A DNA stretch of 64,000 bases from Pacificoceanicola onchidii (GCF_004804335.1 NZ_SRXY01000003.1:372001-436000); one strand, 5' to 3'; numbered from the stretch's first letter, positions 48,907 to 58,855 are shown. Numbers and translations: made by a program. The notes: generated from the letters alone by a model not told the origin.

Positions 48907-50037
48907 ATGCTACGTCGTTTGCACCAAGACCAACCCGAAAGCTTTGCGTTTACGCCGGACAATCTGGCCTGGGCGGAAGCGCAGATGACAAAGTATCCTG
49001 CCGGTCGTCAGGCGAGCGCGGTCATTCCGCTGCTCTGGCGCGCGCAGGAACAGGAAGGCTGGCTGACGCGCCCGGCAATTGAAGGCGTGGCCGAGATGCT
49101 GGGCATGCCCTACATGCGGGTGCTTGAGGTGGCGTCCTTCTACTTCATGTTCCAGCTGCAGCCGGTTGGCTCTGTCGCGCATGTGCAGATCTGTGGCACG
49201 ACCTCCTGCATGATCTGCGGCGCCGAGGATCTGATTGCCGTCTGCAAAGACATGATCGCACCGAAAGCCCATCAGGTCAGCGAAGACGGCAAGTTTTCAT
49301 GGGAAGAGGTGGAGTGCCTCGGGGCCTGCACCAACGCGCCGATGGCCCAGATCGGCAAGGATTATTACGAAGACCTCACAGAGGACAGTCTGCGCGATCT
49401 GCTGACGCGGCTTGGCAAGGGTGAGGTGCCGCAGGTTGGTCCGCAAAACGGTCGGTTTGCCTCCGAGCCGAAGAGCGGCATCACCTCGCTGACCGAATAT
49501 GTGAACGCTTCGATCAAGCTGAATGCCTCGGCGCAGCTGGCCGATGACATTGGCGATACGGTCAAGCGGATCGACGGCACCGAGGTGCCGCTGCGCGCGC
49601 CATGGGGCAACGCATCGGAGAAAACCACCGCCGGAGAGCCCGCAGAAGGGGCCAAACCCGCCGCGCCCGCGCCGTCTAAGACCAAAGCAGCAGAAGCCCT
49701 GAAACCGGCGCCGCAAGCCAAGCCCGAAAGCGATGGCGAAAACGTGGGCACCAAACCCGAAGCGCTGGACGCGCCGAAGGGGGGCGAGGCGGATGATCTC
49801 AAGAGAATCAAAGGCATAGGTCCGAAGCTTGAGAAGCTCTGCAACGCATTGGGCTTTTATCACTTTGATCAGATCGCCGCCTGGACCGAGGACGAAGTGG
49901 CCTGGGTTGATGCAAATTTGGAAGGCTTCAAGGGCCGCGTGACGCGCGACGCGTGGGTTTCCCAGGCAAAAACGCTGGCATCGGGGGGAGAAACCGAGTT
50001 TTCTAGCCGCGTTAAGAAAGGGGATGTCTACGAGTAA
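48907..50037 (+). CDS. nuoE: NADH-quinone oxidoreductase subunit E with C-terminal helix-hairpin-helix extension
   Basis: 24-kDa subunit holding cluster N1a. The thioredoxin-like domain (residues about 1-165) has ligands in CGTTSCMIC and [10 protein letters not shown]. After a linker and a low-complexity Ala/Pro/Lys/Glu region (about 225-290) comes a domain from residue 296: [20 protein letters not shown], then QIAAW and FKGRVTRD. The total is 376 residues against about 170 in E. coli. A near copy of this tail ends the gene at 50072. Confidence 0.94.
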   Translation: MLRRLHQDQPESFAFTPDNLAWAEAQMTKYPAGRQASAVIPLLWRAQEQEGWLTRPAIEGVAEMLGMPYMRVLEVASFYFMFQLQPVGSVAHVQICGTTSCMICGAEDLIAVCKDMIAPKAHQVSEDGKFSWEEVECLGACTNAPMAQIGKDYYEDLTEDSLRDLLTRLGKGEVPQVGPQNGRFASEPKSGITSLTEYVNASIKLNASAQLADDIGDTVKRIDGTEVPLRAPWGNASEKTTAGEPAEGAKPAAPAPSKTKAAEALKPAPQAKPESDGENVGTKPEALDAPKGGEADDLKRIKGIGPKLEKLCNALGFYHFDQIAAWTEDEVAWVDANLEGFKGRVTRDAWVSQAKTLASGGETEFSSRVKKGDVYE

Positions 50038-50071
50038 GGCGTCCCATTGCTCGGGACAGGGGAGTGATCCA

Positions 50072-51160
50072 ATGAGTGATCTGAACGGAAGCTGTACAAT
50101 GAAATGTTGGTCGGTGGCCGGGGCGTTGGGTGCCCTGAGTTTCCTGCTGAACATGGCAGTGGCAGGGCGGGGCTTTTTTGCCTCGCTGATTTTGGGGCTT
50201 CTGGTCTTTGGCCTTTTGGGTCTGCTCTTCAACTGGCTCTTCTGCAAATCGGGTTCGGAGTCGGAAGCCAGTGAAGCCGCCTCTGGTGCTGGCACGGCAA
50301 CAGCGGCGGCTACGGGCGCAGCAGTAGCCGGGGCGGCCGGTGCAGCGTCTGCGGCACCGACCACAAGCGCAGCGCGTGCGGCAGAGGCAGCGGAGGAGGC
50401 TGCTTCGGATACTGCAAGCAGCTCTGAGGCAGATGCGGCAAGTGCGGCTGAGAGTGCCGACGCGGCAGCGGACACGTCCGACGAGGATGATGCAGCTGTG
50501 AAGCCGTCCCAGCCGCTCGCAGGTGAAGAAGATCTCGCGGCGCGCAAAGGTGAATGGAAATACGAAGGCGACGCGGAAGTCGGCGAAGCGGCTGGCTCTG
50601 ATGACGCGGATTCGGAAGCTGCTGAGGCGAGTGCACCCGCTGCGGCAGAAGCGCCTGCGCAGAGCGCGGCTTCGGAGGCAGAGACTGGCGTGGCTGCGTC
50701 CGGTGGTGACGGCGTGGGCGTGATCAAGCCGTCCAAACCTCTGGCCGGGCAAGACGATCTTGCCGCGCGCAAGGGCACATGGCGCTACGACGGCGGCGAT
50801 CCGGCACCTTCGGGAGCTTCCGAAGACAAGGTTGATCGGGACGGCGACGGCGTGATCGAGGGCACCGATGAGGGCAGCAAACCCGCGATGCTCGACGGCC
50901 CGCGCGACGGCGGCGCGGATAACCTGAAAGAAATCAAAGGGGTTGGACCGAAGCTGGAGCAGCTGTGCAACAGCCTCGGTATCTATCACTTCGATCAGAT
51001 TGCCGCCTGGAGCAAGGATGAGCTTGCGTGGATCGACTCGAACCTTGCCGGGTTCAAGGGCCGCGCGACCCGCGACGACTGGGTTGGACAGGCCAAGATT
51101 CTGGCCTCGGGCGGCGAGACGGAGTTCTCGCAGCGCGTCGAGGATGGCAAAGTATACTGA
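50072..51160 (+). CDS. Membrane protein sharing the NuoE C-terminal helix-hairpin-helix domain
   Basis: 362 residues. Two membrane helices at about 14-55 (VAGALGALSFLLNMAVA; ASLILGLLVFGLLGLLF) precede a very Ala/Ser/Glu-rich region. Two copies of a unit starting KPSQPLAGEEDLAARKG (144) and KPSKPLAGQDDLAARKG (219) follow, 75 residues apart. The final 80 residues (from 283) run NLKEIKGVGPKLEQLCNSLG with QIAAW and FKGRATRD, very close to the NuoE tail. ATG 50072 has GGGGAG. Its role is unknown; it may bind at the same partner as NuoE. Confidence 0.75.
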   Translation: MSDLNGSCTMKCWSVAGALGALSFLLNMAVAGRGFFASLILGLLVFGLLGLLFNWLFCKSGSESEASEAASGAGTATAAATGAAVAGAAGAASAAPTTSAARAAEAAEEAASDTASSSEADAASAAESADAAADTSDEDDAAVKPSQPLAGEEDLAARKGEWKYEGDAEVGEAAGSDDADSEAAEASAPAAAEAPAQSAASEAETGVAASGGDGVGVIKPSKPLAGQDDLAARKGTWRYDGGDPAPSGASEDKVDRDGDGVIEGTDEGSKPAMLDGPRDGGADNLKEIKGVGPKLEQLCNSLGIYHFDQIAAWSKDELAWIDSNLAGFKGRATRDDWVGQAKILASGGETEFSQRVEDGKVY

Positions 51161-51203
51161 CGCCGCAGCGGCCTTTCGGAAGAAAACCGAAAGGTCCGGC
51201 GTC
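51159..51203 (+). terminator. Long hairpin after the helix-hairpin-helix gene
   Basis: GACGCCG (51159-51165) pairs with CGGCGTC (51197-51203), and inside it CCTTTCGG (51172-51179) with CCGAAAGG (51187-51194). There is no T-run, so it may attenuate or protect the message instead of ending it. It starts in the stop codon. Confidence 0.45.
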
Positions 51204-51375
51204 TAAAATGGACGGGGCAGGGCGCGCGTGCCTGAGCCCTGCGACGACGGGAGGCCTTGCACCGCTCTTGCGTGTGTGCGAGGCCTCAACTTGTAGTCTC
51301 GCCTGGGAGGAGCGGGGCCAGCGAAGAACGCGGATCCCCTGCGTTTGAACCAGTGACGGGAACGAAGACGTGACC

Positions 51376-51990
51376 ATGAAGACCTCCAAGATTGCCAATG
51401 CAATGGCGCCTGCCTATGGCGCGATGATCGAAATGTGGGCCAAGCAGGCCGAGCTGATGATCGAAATGAATTATGCCGTGACACAGGCGGCGCTGGATAT
51501 GCCGCTGAGCATGGCGAAAACCATGCGCGGGTCCGTTCCGGTGGCCCCGGTTGCCAAACCGGCCCCGAAGGCGAAAGCCGCGCCGAAAGCCAAGGCGAAG
51601 CCCGCACCGCAGCGCGCCGCCCGGACGAAGCCGGTCGCCAAGGCGGCCCCGGCCAAAGCTGCCCCTGTCAAGGCCGTGAAACCGGCCGCTGTTGAGCCGG
51701 CACCGGCGAAGCCCACAGCCCCGGCCAAGGCAGCTCCGGCCGCACGTAAGGCACCGGCGCGCAAGGCCGCCGCTATGAAGGCCGCGCCGAAACCTGCCGC
51801 TGAAAAGCCCGCAGTCAAAGCCGCGCCGAAGCCCGCTGCAAAACCGGCCCCCGCAGCGCCCAAGGCGGCTGCAGCTCCGGCTGTTGAAAAGGCCAAGCCC
51901 GCGCCCAAGAGCGCAGCGGCCAAGCCCAAGGCCGCCGAGGCCAAGCCGGTCAAGGCGGCAGCGCCCGCCAAGACGGCAGCGAAAGGCTAA
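51376..51990 (+). CDS. Protein with a lysine/alanine/proline-rich H1-like tail
   Basis: 204 residues. The first 50 form an amphipathic helical stretch with many methionines (MAPAYGAMIEMWAKQAELMI), a little like phasin-type helices. The remaining 150 are nearly all Ala, Pro, Lys with repeated APAKAAP/KPAA units, like histone H1 or AlgP tails. ATG 51376 is used; a GTG at 51370 is possible. A 215-base gap with a hairpin precedes it. Function unknown. Confidence 0.65.
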   Translation: MKTSKIANAMAPAYGAMIEMWAKQAELMIEMNYAVTQAALDMPLSMAKTMRGSVPVAPVAKPAPKAKAAPKAKAKPAPQRAARTKPVAKAAPAKAAPVKAVKPAAVEPAPAKPTAPAKAAPAARKAPARKAAAMKAAPKPAAEKPAVKAAPKPAAKPAPAAPKAAAAPAVEKAKPAPKSAAAKPKAAEAKPVKAAAPAKTAAKG

Positions 51991-52002
51991 CGGGCAGACA
52001 AG

Positions 52003-52224
52003 ATGACAAAGGCGACACCGGATCAGCAGAAAACAGGGCGCAGAATCGCGCTTCTGATTGCCGGGACCGGTGTCGCCTGGATTGCCATCAACGCGCTTGG
52101 CGCGGCGATGGGATGGACCGCTCGCACGCTTGCGCTGTTTGACCTTGCAGCGATTGCCGCGTTCGGGTGGGCCATCTGGATGATTTTCGGACTCTGGCGC
52201 GCGCGCCAGCAGCAACAGGACTAA
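52003..52224 (+). CDS. DUF5337-like two-helix protein
   Basis: 73 residues with two membrane helices (IALLIAGTGVAWIAINALG and LFDLAAIAAFGWAIWMIF) and a basic, glutamine-rich tail. I believe this is the family called DUF5337, found in Rhodobacteraceae nuo operons. It ends 6 bases before nuoF, so it is cotranscribed. Confidence 0.7.
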   Translation: MTKATPDQQKTGRRIALLIAGTGVAWIAINALGAAMGWTARTLALFDLAAIAAFGWAIWMIFGLWRARQQQQD

Positions 52225-52230
52225 AAGACC

Positions 52231-53529
52231 ATGCTTCAGGATCAGGATCGCATCTTTACCAATCTTTATGGGATGCATGACCGCACGCTTGATGGCGCAA
52301 AGAAGCGCGGGCATTGGGACGGCACCGCCAAGATCATCCAGAACGGCCGGGACTGGATCATCGACCAGATGAAGGCCTCGGGCCTGCGGGGCCGGGGCGG
52401 CGCGGGCTTCCCGACCGGGCTGAAGTGGTCTTTCATGCCCAAGGAATCCGATGGTCGCCCGAGCTATCTTGTTGTGAATGCCGACGAATCCGAGCCGGGC
52501 ACCTGCAAGGACCGCGAGATCATGCGCAACGATCCGCACACGCTGATCGAAGGCTGCCTGATCGCCAGTTTCGCCATGCAGGCGAACGCCTGTTACATCT
52601 ACATTCGCGGCGAATACATCCGCGAGAAAGAGGCGCTTCAGGCGGCGATTGACGAGGCTTATGACGCAGGACTGCTGGGCAAGAACGCCGCCGGGTCCGG
52701 CTGGGACTTTGACTTGTACCTGCACCACGGCGCGGGCGCGTATATCTGCGGTGAAGAGACCGCGCTGATCGAAAGCCTCGAAGGCAAGAAAGGCATGCCG
52801 CGCATGAAGCCGCCGTTCCCGGCGGGCGCGGGTCTTTATGGCTGCCCGACCACGGTGAACAACGTCGAATCCATCGCTGTTGTTCCGACAATCCTGCGGC
52901 GCGGCCCCGAGTGGTTCGCGGGCTTTGGCCGTCAGAACAACGCGGGCACGAAGCTGTTTGCGATCTCGGGCCATGTGAACAACCCCTGCGTAGTCGAAGA
53001 GGCCATGTCGATCAGCTTTGAAGAACTGATCGAAAAGCACTGTGGCGGTATTCGCGGCGGCTGGGACAATCTGAAGGCCGTGATCCCCGGTGGATCGTCC
53101 GTGCCGTGCGTGCGCGGCGAGAACATGCGCGATGCGATCATGGATTTTGATTATCTGCGCGGCGAGCTGGGCTCTGGCCTTGGCACGGCGGCGGTGATCG
53201 TGATGGATCAGTCGACCGACATCATCAAGGCGATCTGGCGTCTGTCCAAGTTCTACAAACACGAAAGCTGCGGCCAGTGCACGCCTTGCCGCGAAGGCAC
53301 CGGCTGGATGATGCGCGTCATGGATCGTCTGGTGAAAGGCGAGGCCGACGAGGAAGAGATCGACATGCTGTGGGATGTGACCAAGCAGGTCGAAGGCCAC
53401 ACCATCTGCGCGCTTGGCGATGCGGCGGCCTGGCCGATCCAGGGCCTGATCCGCAACTTCCGCGACGAGATCGAAGATCGGATCAAGGCGCAGAAATCCG
53501 GCAAGATGAGTGCTGTTGCGGCGGAGTGA
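52231..53529 (+). CDS. nuoF: NADH-quinone oxidoreductase subunit F
   Basis: 51-kDa subunit: binds NADH and FMN and cluster N3. It shows [52 protein letters not shown] and the cluster ligands in [14 protein letters not shown]. 432 residues is normal. It is followed by a 219-base gap without a gene. Confidence 0.97.
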   Translation: MLQDQDRIFTNLYGMHDRTLDGAKKRGHWDGTAKIIQNGRDWIIDQMKASGLRGRGGAGFPTGLKWSFMPKESDGRPSYLVVNADESEPGTCKDREIMRNDPHTLIEGCLIASFAMQANACYIYIRGEYIREKEALQAAIDEAYDAGLLGKNAAGSGWDFDLYLHHGAGAYICGEETALIESLEGKKGMPRMKPPFPAGAGLYGCPTTVNNVESIAVVPTILRRGPEWFAGFGRQNNAGTKLFAISGHVNNPCVVEEAMSISFEELIEKHCGGIRGGWDNLKAVIPGGSSVPCVRGENMRDAIMDFDYLRGELGSGLGTAAVIVMDQSTDIIKAIWRLSKFYKHESCGQCTPCREGTGWMMRVMDRLVKGEADEEEIDMLWDVTKQVEGHTICALGDAAAWPIQGLIRNFRDEIEDRIKAQKSGKMSAVAAE

Positions 53530-53748
53530 TGCAACGGCGCGCTGACCCGTCCTTGCTCGGTTGTTCAAGGCGGGTGTTGCGGTGGCTCGCTTCTTTCTGA
53601 TTTTCTACTGGCCGGGCAGGTGCGCGCGACCCGCCGTTTGGCGTTCTGATTGCTTGACCATTCCGGCTGGAGTGGCGAAACTGCGCCGCAAAGTCGCCTA
53701 GGGCGAAGACCAAACAGCACCTTGGGTGGTGCGAGGGAGCAGAGTGTT

Positions 53749-54099
53749 ATGATCCGTGTCGTCCTGTTGAGCGCATTGGCTTTGTCCGCGGCTGGGTGCA
53801 GCAGCATCAATGATCGCTTTGGCTTTGGTCAGAACCCGGAGGTTTTCGACGGCCAACGCTATCGGACCGCCGCCAAGTCCGAGCGGGGGAACCGGGCTTC
53901 CTTTGTCGCGACGGCCCGTCCCGTGTCCGCCTCGCTGGACGGGGCGATTGAAGCCGCGCGGTACGAGAGCATTCAGCACTGCATCCGGTATTTCGGCACG
54001 TCCGATATTGACTGGGCGAGCGGTCCCGATACGCCGCGCGAAGCGTTGCAGATCGAAGATGATACGCTGACATTTGTCGGAACTTGCCTGGACATCTGA
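53749..54099 (+). CDS. Small lipoprotein after nuoF
   Basis: 116 residues. Lipoprotein signal VVLLSALALSAAGC with the acylated cysteine at about 17. The mature domain has FDGQRYRTAAKSERGNRASF, AARYESIQHCIRYFG and C-terminal GTCLDI, with two cysteines that may pair. GGGAG precedes ATG 53749; a longer frame from 53650 lacks a signal. Family unknown. Confidence 0.7.
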   Translation: MIRVVLLSALALSAAGCSSINDRFGFGQNPEVFDGQRYRTAAKSERGNRASFVATARPVSASLDGAIEAARYESIQHCIRYFGTSDIDWASGPDTPREALQIEDDTLTFVGTCLDI

Positions 54100-54214
54100 T
54101 CCGGGGTTTCGCGGAAAACCGCTGAAATTCAGGGATTTGCTGCGCTGCTATTGTATAACAGCAGTCCATGCCCCCATGTCTTGACCTGTGATATCGAGCA
54201 AGGAGGCGGCAGTG

Positions 54215-54622
54215 ATGCGTCCGATTTCGAAAAGAGTACTGGTGCTGGCCCTTGGGTTGGGTCTGGCGGGGCAATCCCTCGCGGCGAAACCGCCGCTCAG
54301 GGATGTTGCTGAAATTGACAATGGTTTGATGGCCATCGCCATCGCCGATGAGATCAGAAAGACCTGCGACGGGATCAGCGCCCGTATGATTCGAGCCTAT
54401 TCCACGATCAAGGCGCTGGAGAGCCGCGCTGGAGAACTGGGGTATTCGGAAGAGGAAATCGAGGACTACGTGACCTCGAAAACGGAAAAGAAACGCATGC
54501 GGGCGAAGGCCTCGGCCTATCTGGCCGGTCAGGGCGTGGATGCGGACAACGCGGCTGCGCTCTGCGCCTTTGGCGAGCGGCAGATTGCCAAGGGCACGGC
54601 GATCGGTGTGCTGCTCCGCTAA
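54215..54622 (+). CDS. DUF5333-like secreted protein
   Basis: 135 residues. A signal peptide (LVLALGLGLAGQSLAA) is followed by a helical mature domain with cysteines in IRKTCDGIS and AALCAFGER and an EEEIEDYVTSKTEKKRMR segment. I believe this is the DUF5333 family of Rhodobacteraceae. AGGAGG lies 8 bases before ATG 54215. A strong terminator follows 35 bases after its stop. Confidence 0.65.
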   Translation: MRPISKRVLVLALGLGLAGQSLAAKPPLRDVAEIDNGLMAIAIADEIRKTCDGISARMIRAYSTIKALESRAGELGYSEEEIEDYVTSKTEKKRMRAKASAYLAGQGVDADNAAALCAFGERQIAKGTAIGVLLR

Positions 54623-54656
54623 ACCGGCGGAAATCCGAGAGAATCTATCAGATTAG

Positions 54657-54685
54657 GGCCGATCCCACAGGATCGGCCTTTTGCA
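54657..54685 (+). terminator. Intrinsic terminator inside the nuo operon, before nuoG
   Basis: Perfect nine-base-pair stem GGCCGATCC (54657-54665), loop CACA, GGATCGGCC (54670-54678), then TTTT. It divides nuoA-F and accessories from nuoG-M, at least in part. Confidence 0.85.
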
Positions 54686-54765
54686 TATTATCATGCAATC
54701 CCGGCGCTTTAACGTATTCACAAATGTGCATTAAATCACCGGGATTGCGGCGATTTTTCACGCCT

Positions 54766-54875
54766 GTGCCTAGGATATACGCTGGTAACTTCCAAGCGTA
54801 CACGCTAGGAGTGACGGGACCTCGGCCCGCAACGCCAATGCGCATGTTTGGCACGCCGGAGCCGACCCTAGGCAC
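54766..54875 (+). promoter_or_regulatory. Structured leader region upstream of nuoG
   Basis: GTGCCTAGG (54766-54774) and CCTAGGCAC (54867-54875) are a perfect nine-base inverted repeat. Nested between them are AGCGT-AC-ACGCT (54795-54806), TCGGC/GCCGA (54822-54826 and 54861-54865) and GCCAA/TTGGC (54834-54838 and 54848-54852). The sequence before it is A+T-rich and a TATAC at 54777 may be a -10 box. This is either a cis-acting RNA or a set of operators; no known family is recognised. Confidence 0.45.
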
Positions 54876-54895
54876 GATAACTGAAGGGCATGGGC

Positions 54896-56914
54896 ATGAC
54901 AGATTTGCGCAAGATCGTCATCGACGGCAACGAGCTGGAGGTAGACGGGGCCATGACCTTGATTCAGGCCTGTGAGGTCGCCGGAATCGAGGTGCCGCGC
55001 TTCTGTTACCACGAACGACTTTCCATCGCGGGCAACTGCCGCATGTGTCTGGTTGAGGTTGTTGGCGGCCCGCCGAAACCCGCCGCCTCCTGCGCCATGC
55101 AGGTCCGCGATCTGCGCCCCGGCCCCGAAGGCCAGCCACCCGTGGTGAAAACCAATTCGCCGATGGTGAAGAAGGCGCGCGAAGGGGTGATGGAGTTCCT
55201 GCTCATCAATCACCCGCTCGATTGCCCGATCTGCGATCAGGGCGGCGAGTGTGATCTGCAGGATCAGGCCATGGCCTATGGCGTTGATTTCTCTCGCTTC
55301 CGCGAGCCGAAGCGCGCGGTGACCGATCTGGATCTTGGTCCGCTGGTCGAGACGCATATGACGCGCTGCATTTCCTGCACGCGCTGTGTGCGCTTTACGA
55401 CGGAAGTCGCCGGGATCACCCAGATGGGTCAGACCGGGCGCGGTGAGGATGCGGAGATCACCTCCTACCTTGGCGAGACGCTCGACTCGAACCTGCAGGG
55501 CAACATCATCGACCTGTGTCCGGTTGGCGCGCTGGTCTCCAAGCCCTATGCCTTCACGGCGCGGCCCTGGGAGCTGACCAAGACCGAGTCCGTGGATGTG
55601 ATGGATGCATTGGGATCGTCGATCCGCGTGGATACCAAGGGGCGCGAAGTCATGCGCTTCTTGCCGCGCAACCATGACGGCGTGAACGAAGAATGGATTT
55701 CGGACAAGACACGGTTCGTGTGGGACGGCTTGCGCCGCCAGCGACTGGACCGTCCTTATGTCCGCGAGAACGGCAAGCTGCGTCCGGCAAGCTGGGGTGA
55801 AGCTCTGGCCAAGACCGCCGAGGCCATCAAGGGCGCGACGTCTTTGGCGGGTCTTGTTGGGGATCTGGCCTCTGTTGAAGCGGCCTATTCTCTCAAGTCC
55901 CTGATCGAAGGGCAGGGCGGCGCTGTTGAATGCCGCACCGACGGGGCGAAACTGCCTGCGGGTAACCGCTCCGGCTATGTCGGCACCGCGTCGATCGAAA
56001 ACATCGACGAGGCAGACATGATTCTGCTGATCGGCACCAACCCGCGCGACGAAGCGCCGGTGCTCAATGCGCGCATTCGCAAAGCCTGGGCACGCGGTGC
56101 CAAGGTGGCGCGGATCGGTCCGGAGGTGGATCTGACCTACGATGTGATCGAACTGGGGACAGGGCGGGCAGCGCTCGACAGCCTGTCCAAACAGGATCAC
56201 GCGGACAAGGACGGCGTCAAAGGTGTCATGATCCTTGGTCAGGGCGCTCTGACCGAAGCGGATGGCGCGGCGGTGCTTGGCACGGCGATGCAGATGGCGC
56301 AGGCCGGATCGTCGAAGTTCATGGTGTTGCACACGGCGGCGAGCCGCGTGGGGGCGCTGGACATCGGGGCGGTCAACGACAAGGGCATGGAAGCGGTGCA
56401 ATCCGCTGATGTGATCTACAACCTTGGCGCGGATGAGCTTGAAATCGGCGAAGGGGCCTTTGTCATATACCAAGGCTCCCACGGGGATCGCGGCGCGCAC
56501 CGCGCTGACGTGATCCTGCCGGGCGCGGCCTATACCGAAGAGCAGGGGCTTTTCGTCAACACCGAAGGCCGCCCGCAACTGGCGCTGCGCGCCGGGTTTG
56601 CGCCGGGCGAGGCCAAGGAGAACTGGGCAATCCTGCGTGCGCTGTCCGGTGAGCTGGGTGCGACGCTGCCCTGGGACAGCCTTGCCGGACTGCGGCAGGC
56701 GCTGGTGGCTGAGGTCCCGCATCTGGCGCAGATCGACAGCGTGCCGGAAAACGACTGGCAGGCTGAACCGGCAGGCGCGCTCGGGGATGCGGATTTCCGC
56801 TATGCGATCAAGGACTTCTACCTGACCAACCCGATTGCGCGCGCAAGCGAGGTGATGGCGGAGCTGTCGCGCAACGCCAAGGATCGGCGCAATACGGCGA
56901 TGGCGGCTGAGTGA
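54896..56914 (+). CDS. nuoG: NADH-quinone oxidoreductase subunit G
   Basis: 75-kDa subunit carrying N1b, N4 and N5. The plant-type [2Fe-2S] ligands are in [15 protein letters not shown] and SCAM. The His-ligated cluster is [18 protein letters not shown] and the next is CISCTRC. The C-terminal molybdopterin-oxidoreductase-like part is degenerate, as usual. 672 residues. GAAGG is 8 bases before ATG 54896, better than for ATG 54890. Confidence 0.97.
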   Translation: MTDLRKIVIDGNELEVDGAMTLIQACEVAGIEVPRFCYHERLSIAGNCRMCLVEVVGGPPKPAASCAMQVRDLRPGPEGQPPVVKTNSPMVKKAREGVMEFLLINHPLDCPICDQGGECDLQDQAMAYGVDFSRFREPKRAVTDLDLGPLVETHMTRCISCTRCVRFTTEVAGITQMGQTGRGEDAEITSYLGETLDSNLQGNIIDLCPVGALVSKPYAFTARPWELTKTESVDVMDALGSSIRVDTKGREVMRFLPRNHDGVNEEWISDKTRFVWDGLRRQRLDRPYVRENGKLRPASWGEALAKTAEAIKGATSLAGLVGDLASVEAAYSLKSLIEGQGGAVECRTDGAKLPAGNRSGYVGTASIENIDEADMILLIGTNPRDEAPVLNARIRKAWARGAKVARIGPEVDLTYDVIELGTGRAALDSLSKQDHADKDGVKGVMILGQGALTEADGAAVLGTAMQMAQAGSSKFMVLHTAASRVGALDIGAVNDKGMEAVQSADVIYNLGADELEIGEGAFVIYQGSHGDRGAHRADVILPGAAYTEEQGLFVNTEGRPQLALRAGFAPGEAKENWAILRALSGELGATLPWDSLAGLRQALVAEVPHLAQIDSVPENDWQAEPAGALGDADFRYAIKDFYLTNPIARASEVMAELSRNAKDRRNTAMAAE

Positions 56915-57306
56915 TCTTGAAGGCCTGGTTGACCATAAGCCTGATCAGCCTGGCGGGTGCGGTGTGTGCATGCACAACACCGCAGACGGGGGCGTTTTCC
57001 CCGGTTTACGATGGCATTGAAACCCGCCTTCTGGAAGGCGAGTTGGTGCAGTTTGACGTGGCCATGCGCGGTGCGCGCGGCAAAACGGATGTGGCGGACT
57101 ACGCCGAATGCGCCGCGGCGCAATATGCATTGATCCGGGGGTACGGCTTTGCCCGGCACCTGCGGACCAATGTGACGGAAGAGGGCGGCATTTGGCGCGG
57201 GGATGCGGTTTACACCATCTCCGCCGCGCTGCCCGAGGGGCTGAGGACCATCGACGCGGAAGTTGTCGCGCTGGCCTGTGCCGAAAACGGAATACCGATG
57301 GTGTGA
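56911..57306 (+). CDS. Small lipoprotein between nuoG and nuoH
   Basis: 131 residues. Lipoprotein-like signal ([13 protein letters not shown], possible acylated cysteine near 19-21). The mature part has [20 protein letters not shown] and [10 protein letters not shown], with a beta-rich pattern. GTG 56911 overlaps the nuoG stop, so it is translationally coupled. Third lipoprotein-type frame in this operon; function unknown. Confidence 0.68.
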   Translation: MILKAWLTISLISLAGAVCACTTPQTGAFSPVYDGIETRLLEGELVQFDVAMRGARGKTDVADYAECAAAQYALIRGYGFARHLRTNVTEEGGIWRGDAVYTISAALPEGLRTIDAEVVALACAENGIPMV

Positions 57307-57313
57307 GGACCCG

Positions 57314-58351
57314 ATGGCAGACTTCTTTTCCACGCCCCTAGGCACTTTTGTGATTATCTTCGCGCAATGCCTCGCCGTGCTGGGTTTTGTCATGGTCTCA
57401 CTCTTGTTCCTCGTCTATGGCGACCGCAAGATCTGGGCGGCTGTGCAGATGCGGCGCGGCCCGAACGTTGTTGGGGCTTACGGCATCCTGCAATCCGTGG
57501 CTGACGCGCTGAAATACGTTGTAAAAGAGGTGGTGATCCCCGCTGGTGCAGACCGTCCGGTCTTTATGCTGGCGCCGATGACCTCCTTTGTTCTGGCGGT
57601 GATCGTCTGGGCGGTGATCCCCTTTGCGGACGGCTGGGTGATCTCCGACATCAACGTCGCCATTCTCTACGTCTTCGCCATGTCCTCGCTTGAGGTCTAC
57701 GGCGTGATCATGGGCGGATGGGCGTCGAACTCGAAATATCCGTTCCTCGGCTCGCTGCGCTCTGCGGCGCAGATGATCTCTTATGAGGTGTCCATCGGAT
57801 TGATCATCATCGGCGTAATCATCTCGACCGGGTCGATGAACTTCGGCGATATCGTGCGGGCGCAGGACGGGGGTCTTGGCTTCTTCTCGTGGTACTGGTT
57901 GCCGCACTTCCCGATGGTTTTCCTCTTCTTCATCAGCGCCTTGGCGGAAACCAACCGCCCACCGTTCGACCTGCCGGAAGCGGAATCGGAACTCGTCGCG
58001 GGCTACCAGGTGGAATACTCCGCAACGCCCTTCCTGCTGTTCATGGCAGGCGAGTACATCGCCATCTTCCTGATGTGCGCGCTGACTTCGCTGCTGTTCT
58101 TCGGCGGCTGGCTCTCGCCGATCCCCGGCCTGCCGGACGGCGCGCTGTGGATGGTGGCGAAGATGGCGTTCTTCTTCTTCATCTTCGCAATGGTGAAGGC
58201 GATCACGCCGCGTTACCGCTATGACCAATTGATGCGTCTGGGCTGGAAAGTGTTCCTTCCGTTCAGCCTCGTCTGGGTGGTCTTCGTCGCCTTCGCGGCA
58301 AAATTCGGCTGGTTCTTCGGGGCGTATGCCCGCTGGAGCGTAGGAGGATAA
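57314..58351 (+). CDS. nuoH: NADH-quinone oxidoreductase subunit H
   Basis: Membrane subunit (ND1) at the junction of the two arms, lining the quinone channel. It has eight helices, [41 protein letters not shown] and [17 protein letters not shown]. 345 residues. ATG 57314 follows GTGAGGA. Confidence 0.97.
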   Translation: MADFFSTPLGTFVIIFAQCLAVLGFVMVSLLFLVYGDRKIWAAVQMRRGPNVVGAYGILQSVADALKYVVKEVVIPAGADRPVFMLAPMTSFVLAVIVWAVIPFADGWVISDINVAILYVFAMSSLEVYGVIMGGWASNSKYPFLGSLRSAAQMISYEVSIGLIIIGVIISTGSMNFGDIVRAQDGGLGFFSWYWLPHFPMVFLFFISALAETNRPPFDLPEAESELVAGYQVEYSATPFLLFMAGEYIAIFLMCALTSLLFFGGWLSPIPGLPDGALWMVAKMAFFFFIFAMVKAITPRYRYDQLMRLGWKVFLPFSLVWVVFVAFAAKFGWFFGAYARWSVGG

Positions 58352-58352
58352 G

Positions 58353-58847
58353 ATGGCCAATATCGACTACGGCCGCGCGGCCAAGTATTTCCTGCTGTTT
58401 GACTTCATCGAAGGCTTCAAGCTGGGGTTGAAGTATTTCTTTGCGCCCAAGGCGACGCTGAATTACCCGCACGAAAAAGGCCCGCTCAGCCCGCGGTTCC
58501 GCGGTGAGCACGCGCTGCGCCGTTATCCCAACGGGGAAGAGCGCTGCATTGCCTGCAAACTCTGCGAAGCAATCTGCCCGGCGCAGGCGATCACCATTGA
58601 TGCCGAGCCACGCGAGGACGGCAGCCGCCGGACCACGCGGTATGATATCGACATGACCAAGTGCATCTACTGCGGATTCTGCCAGGAAGCTTGCCCGGTG
58701 GATGCGATTGTTGAGGGGCCGAATTTCGAATTCTCGACCGAAACCCGTGAAGAGCTGTTCTATGACAAGGAAAAACTCCTGTCGAACGGGGATCGCTGGG
58801 AGGCCGAGATTGCCCGCAACCTCGAACTGGATGCACCGTACCGATGA
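58353..58847 (+). CDS. nuoI: NADH-quinone oxidoreductase subunit I
   Basis: Ferredoxin-like subunit with clusters N6a and N6b. The ligands are [12 protein letters not shown] and [12 protein letters not shown]. 164 residues with an amphipathic N-terminal helix ([19 protein letters not shown]). It starts 1 base after the nuoH stop. Confidence 0.97.
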   Translation: MANIDYGRAAKYFLLFDFIEGFKLGLKYFFAPKATLNYPHEKGPLSPRFRGEHALRRYPNGEERCIACKLCEAICPAQAITIDAEPREDGSRRTTRYDIDMTKCIYCGFCQEACPVDAIVEGPNFEFSTETREELFYDKEKLLSNGDRWEAEIARNLELDAPYR

Positions 58848-58855
58848 TTTGTTCC

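Noticed and set aside
54766-54875. The nuoG upstream inverted repeat as a mobile MITE
   Set aside because: No target duplication flanks the arms, and they contain nested stems directly before a ribosome-binding site, which fits a leader better.
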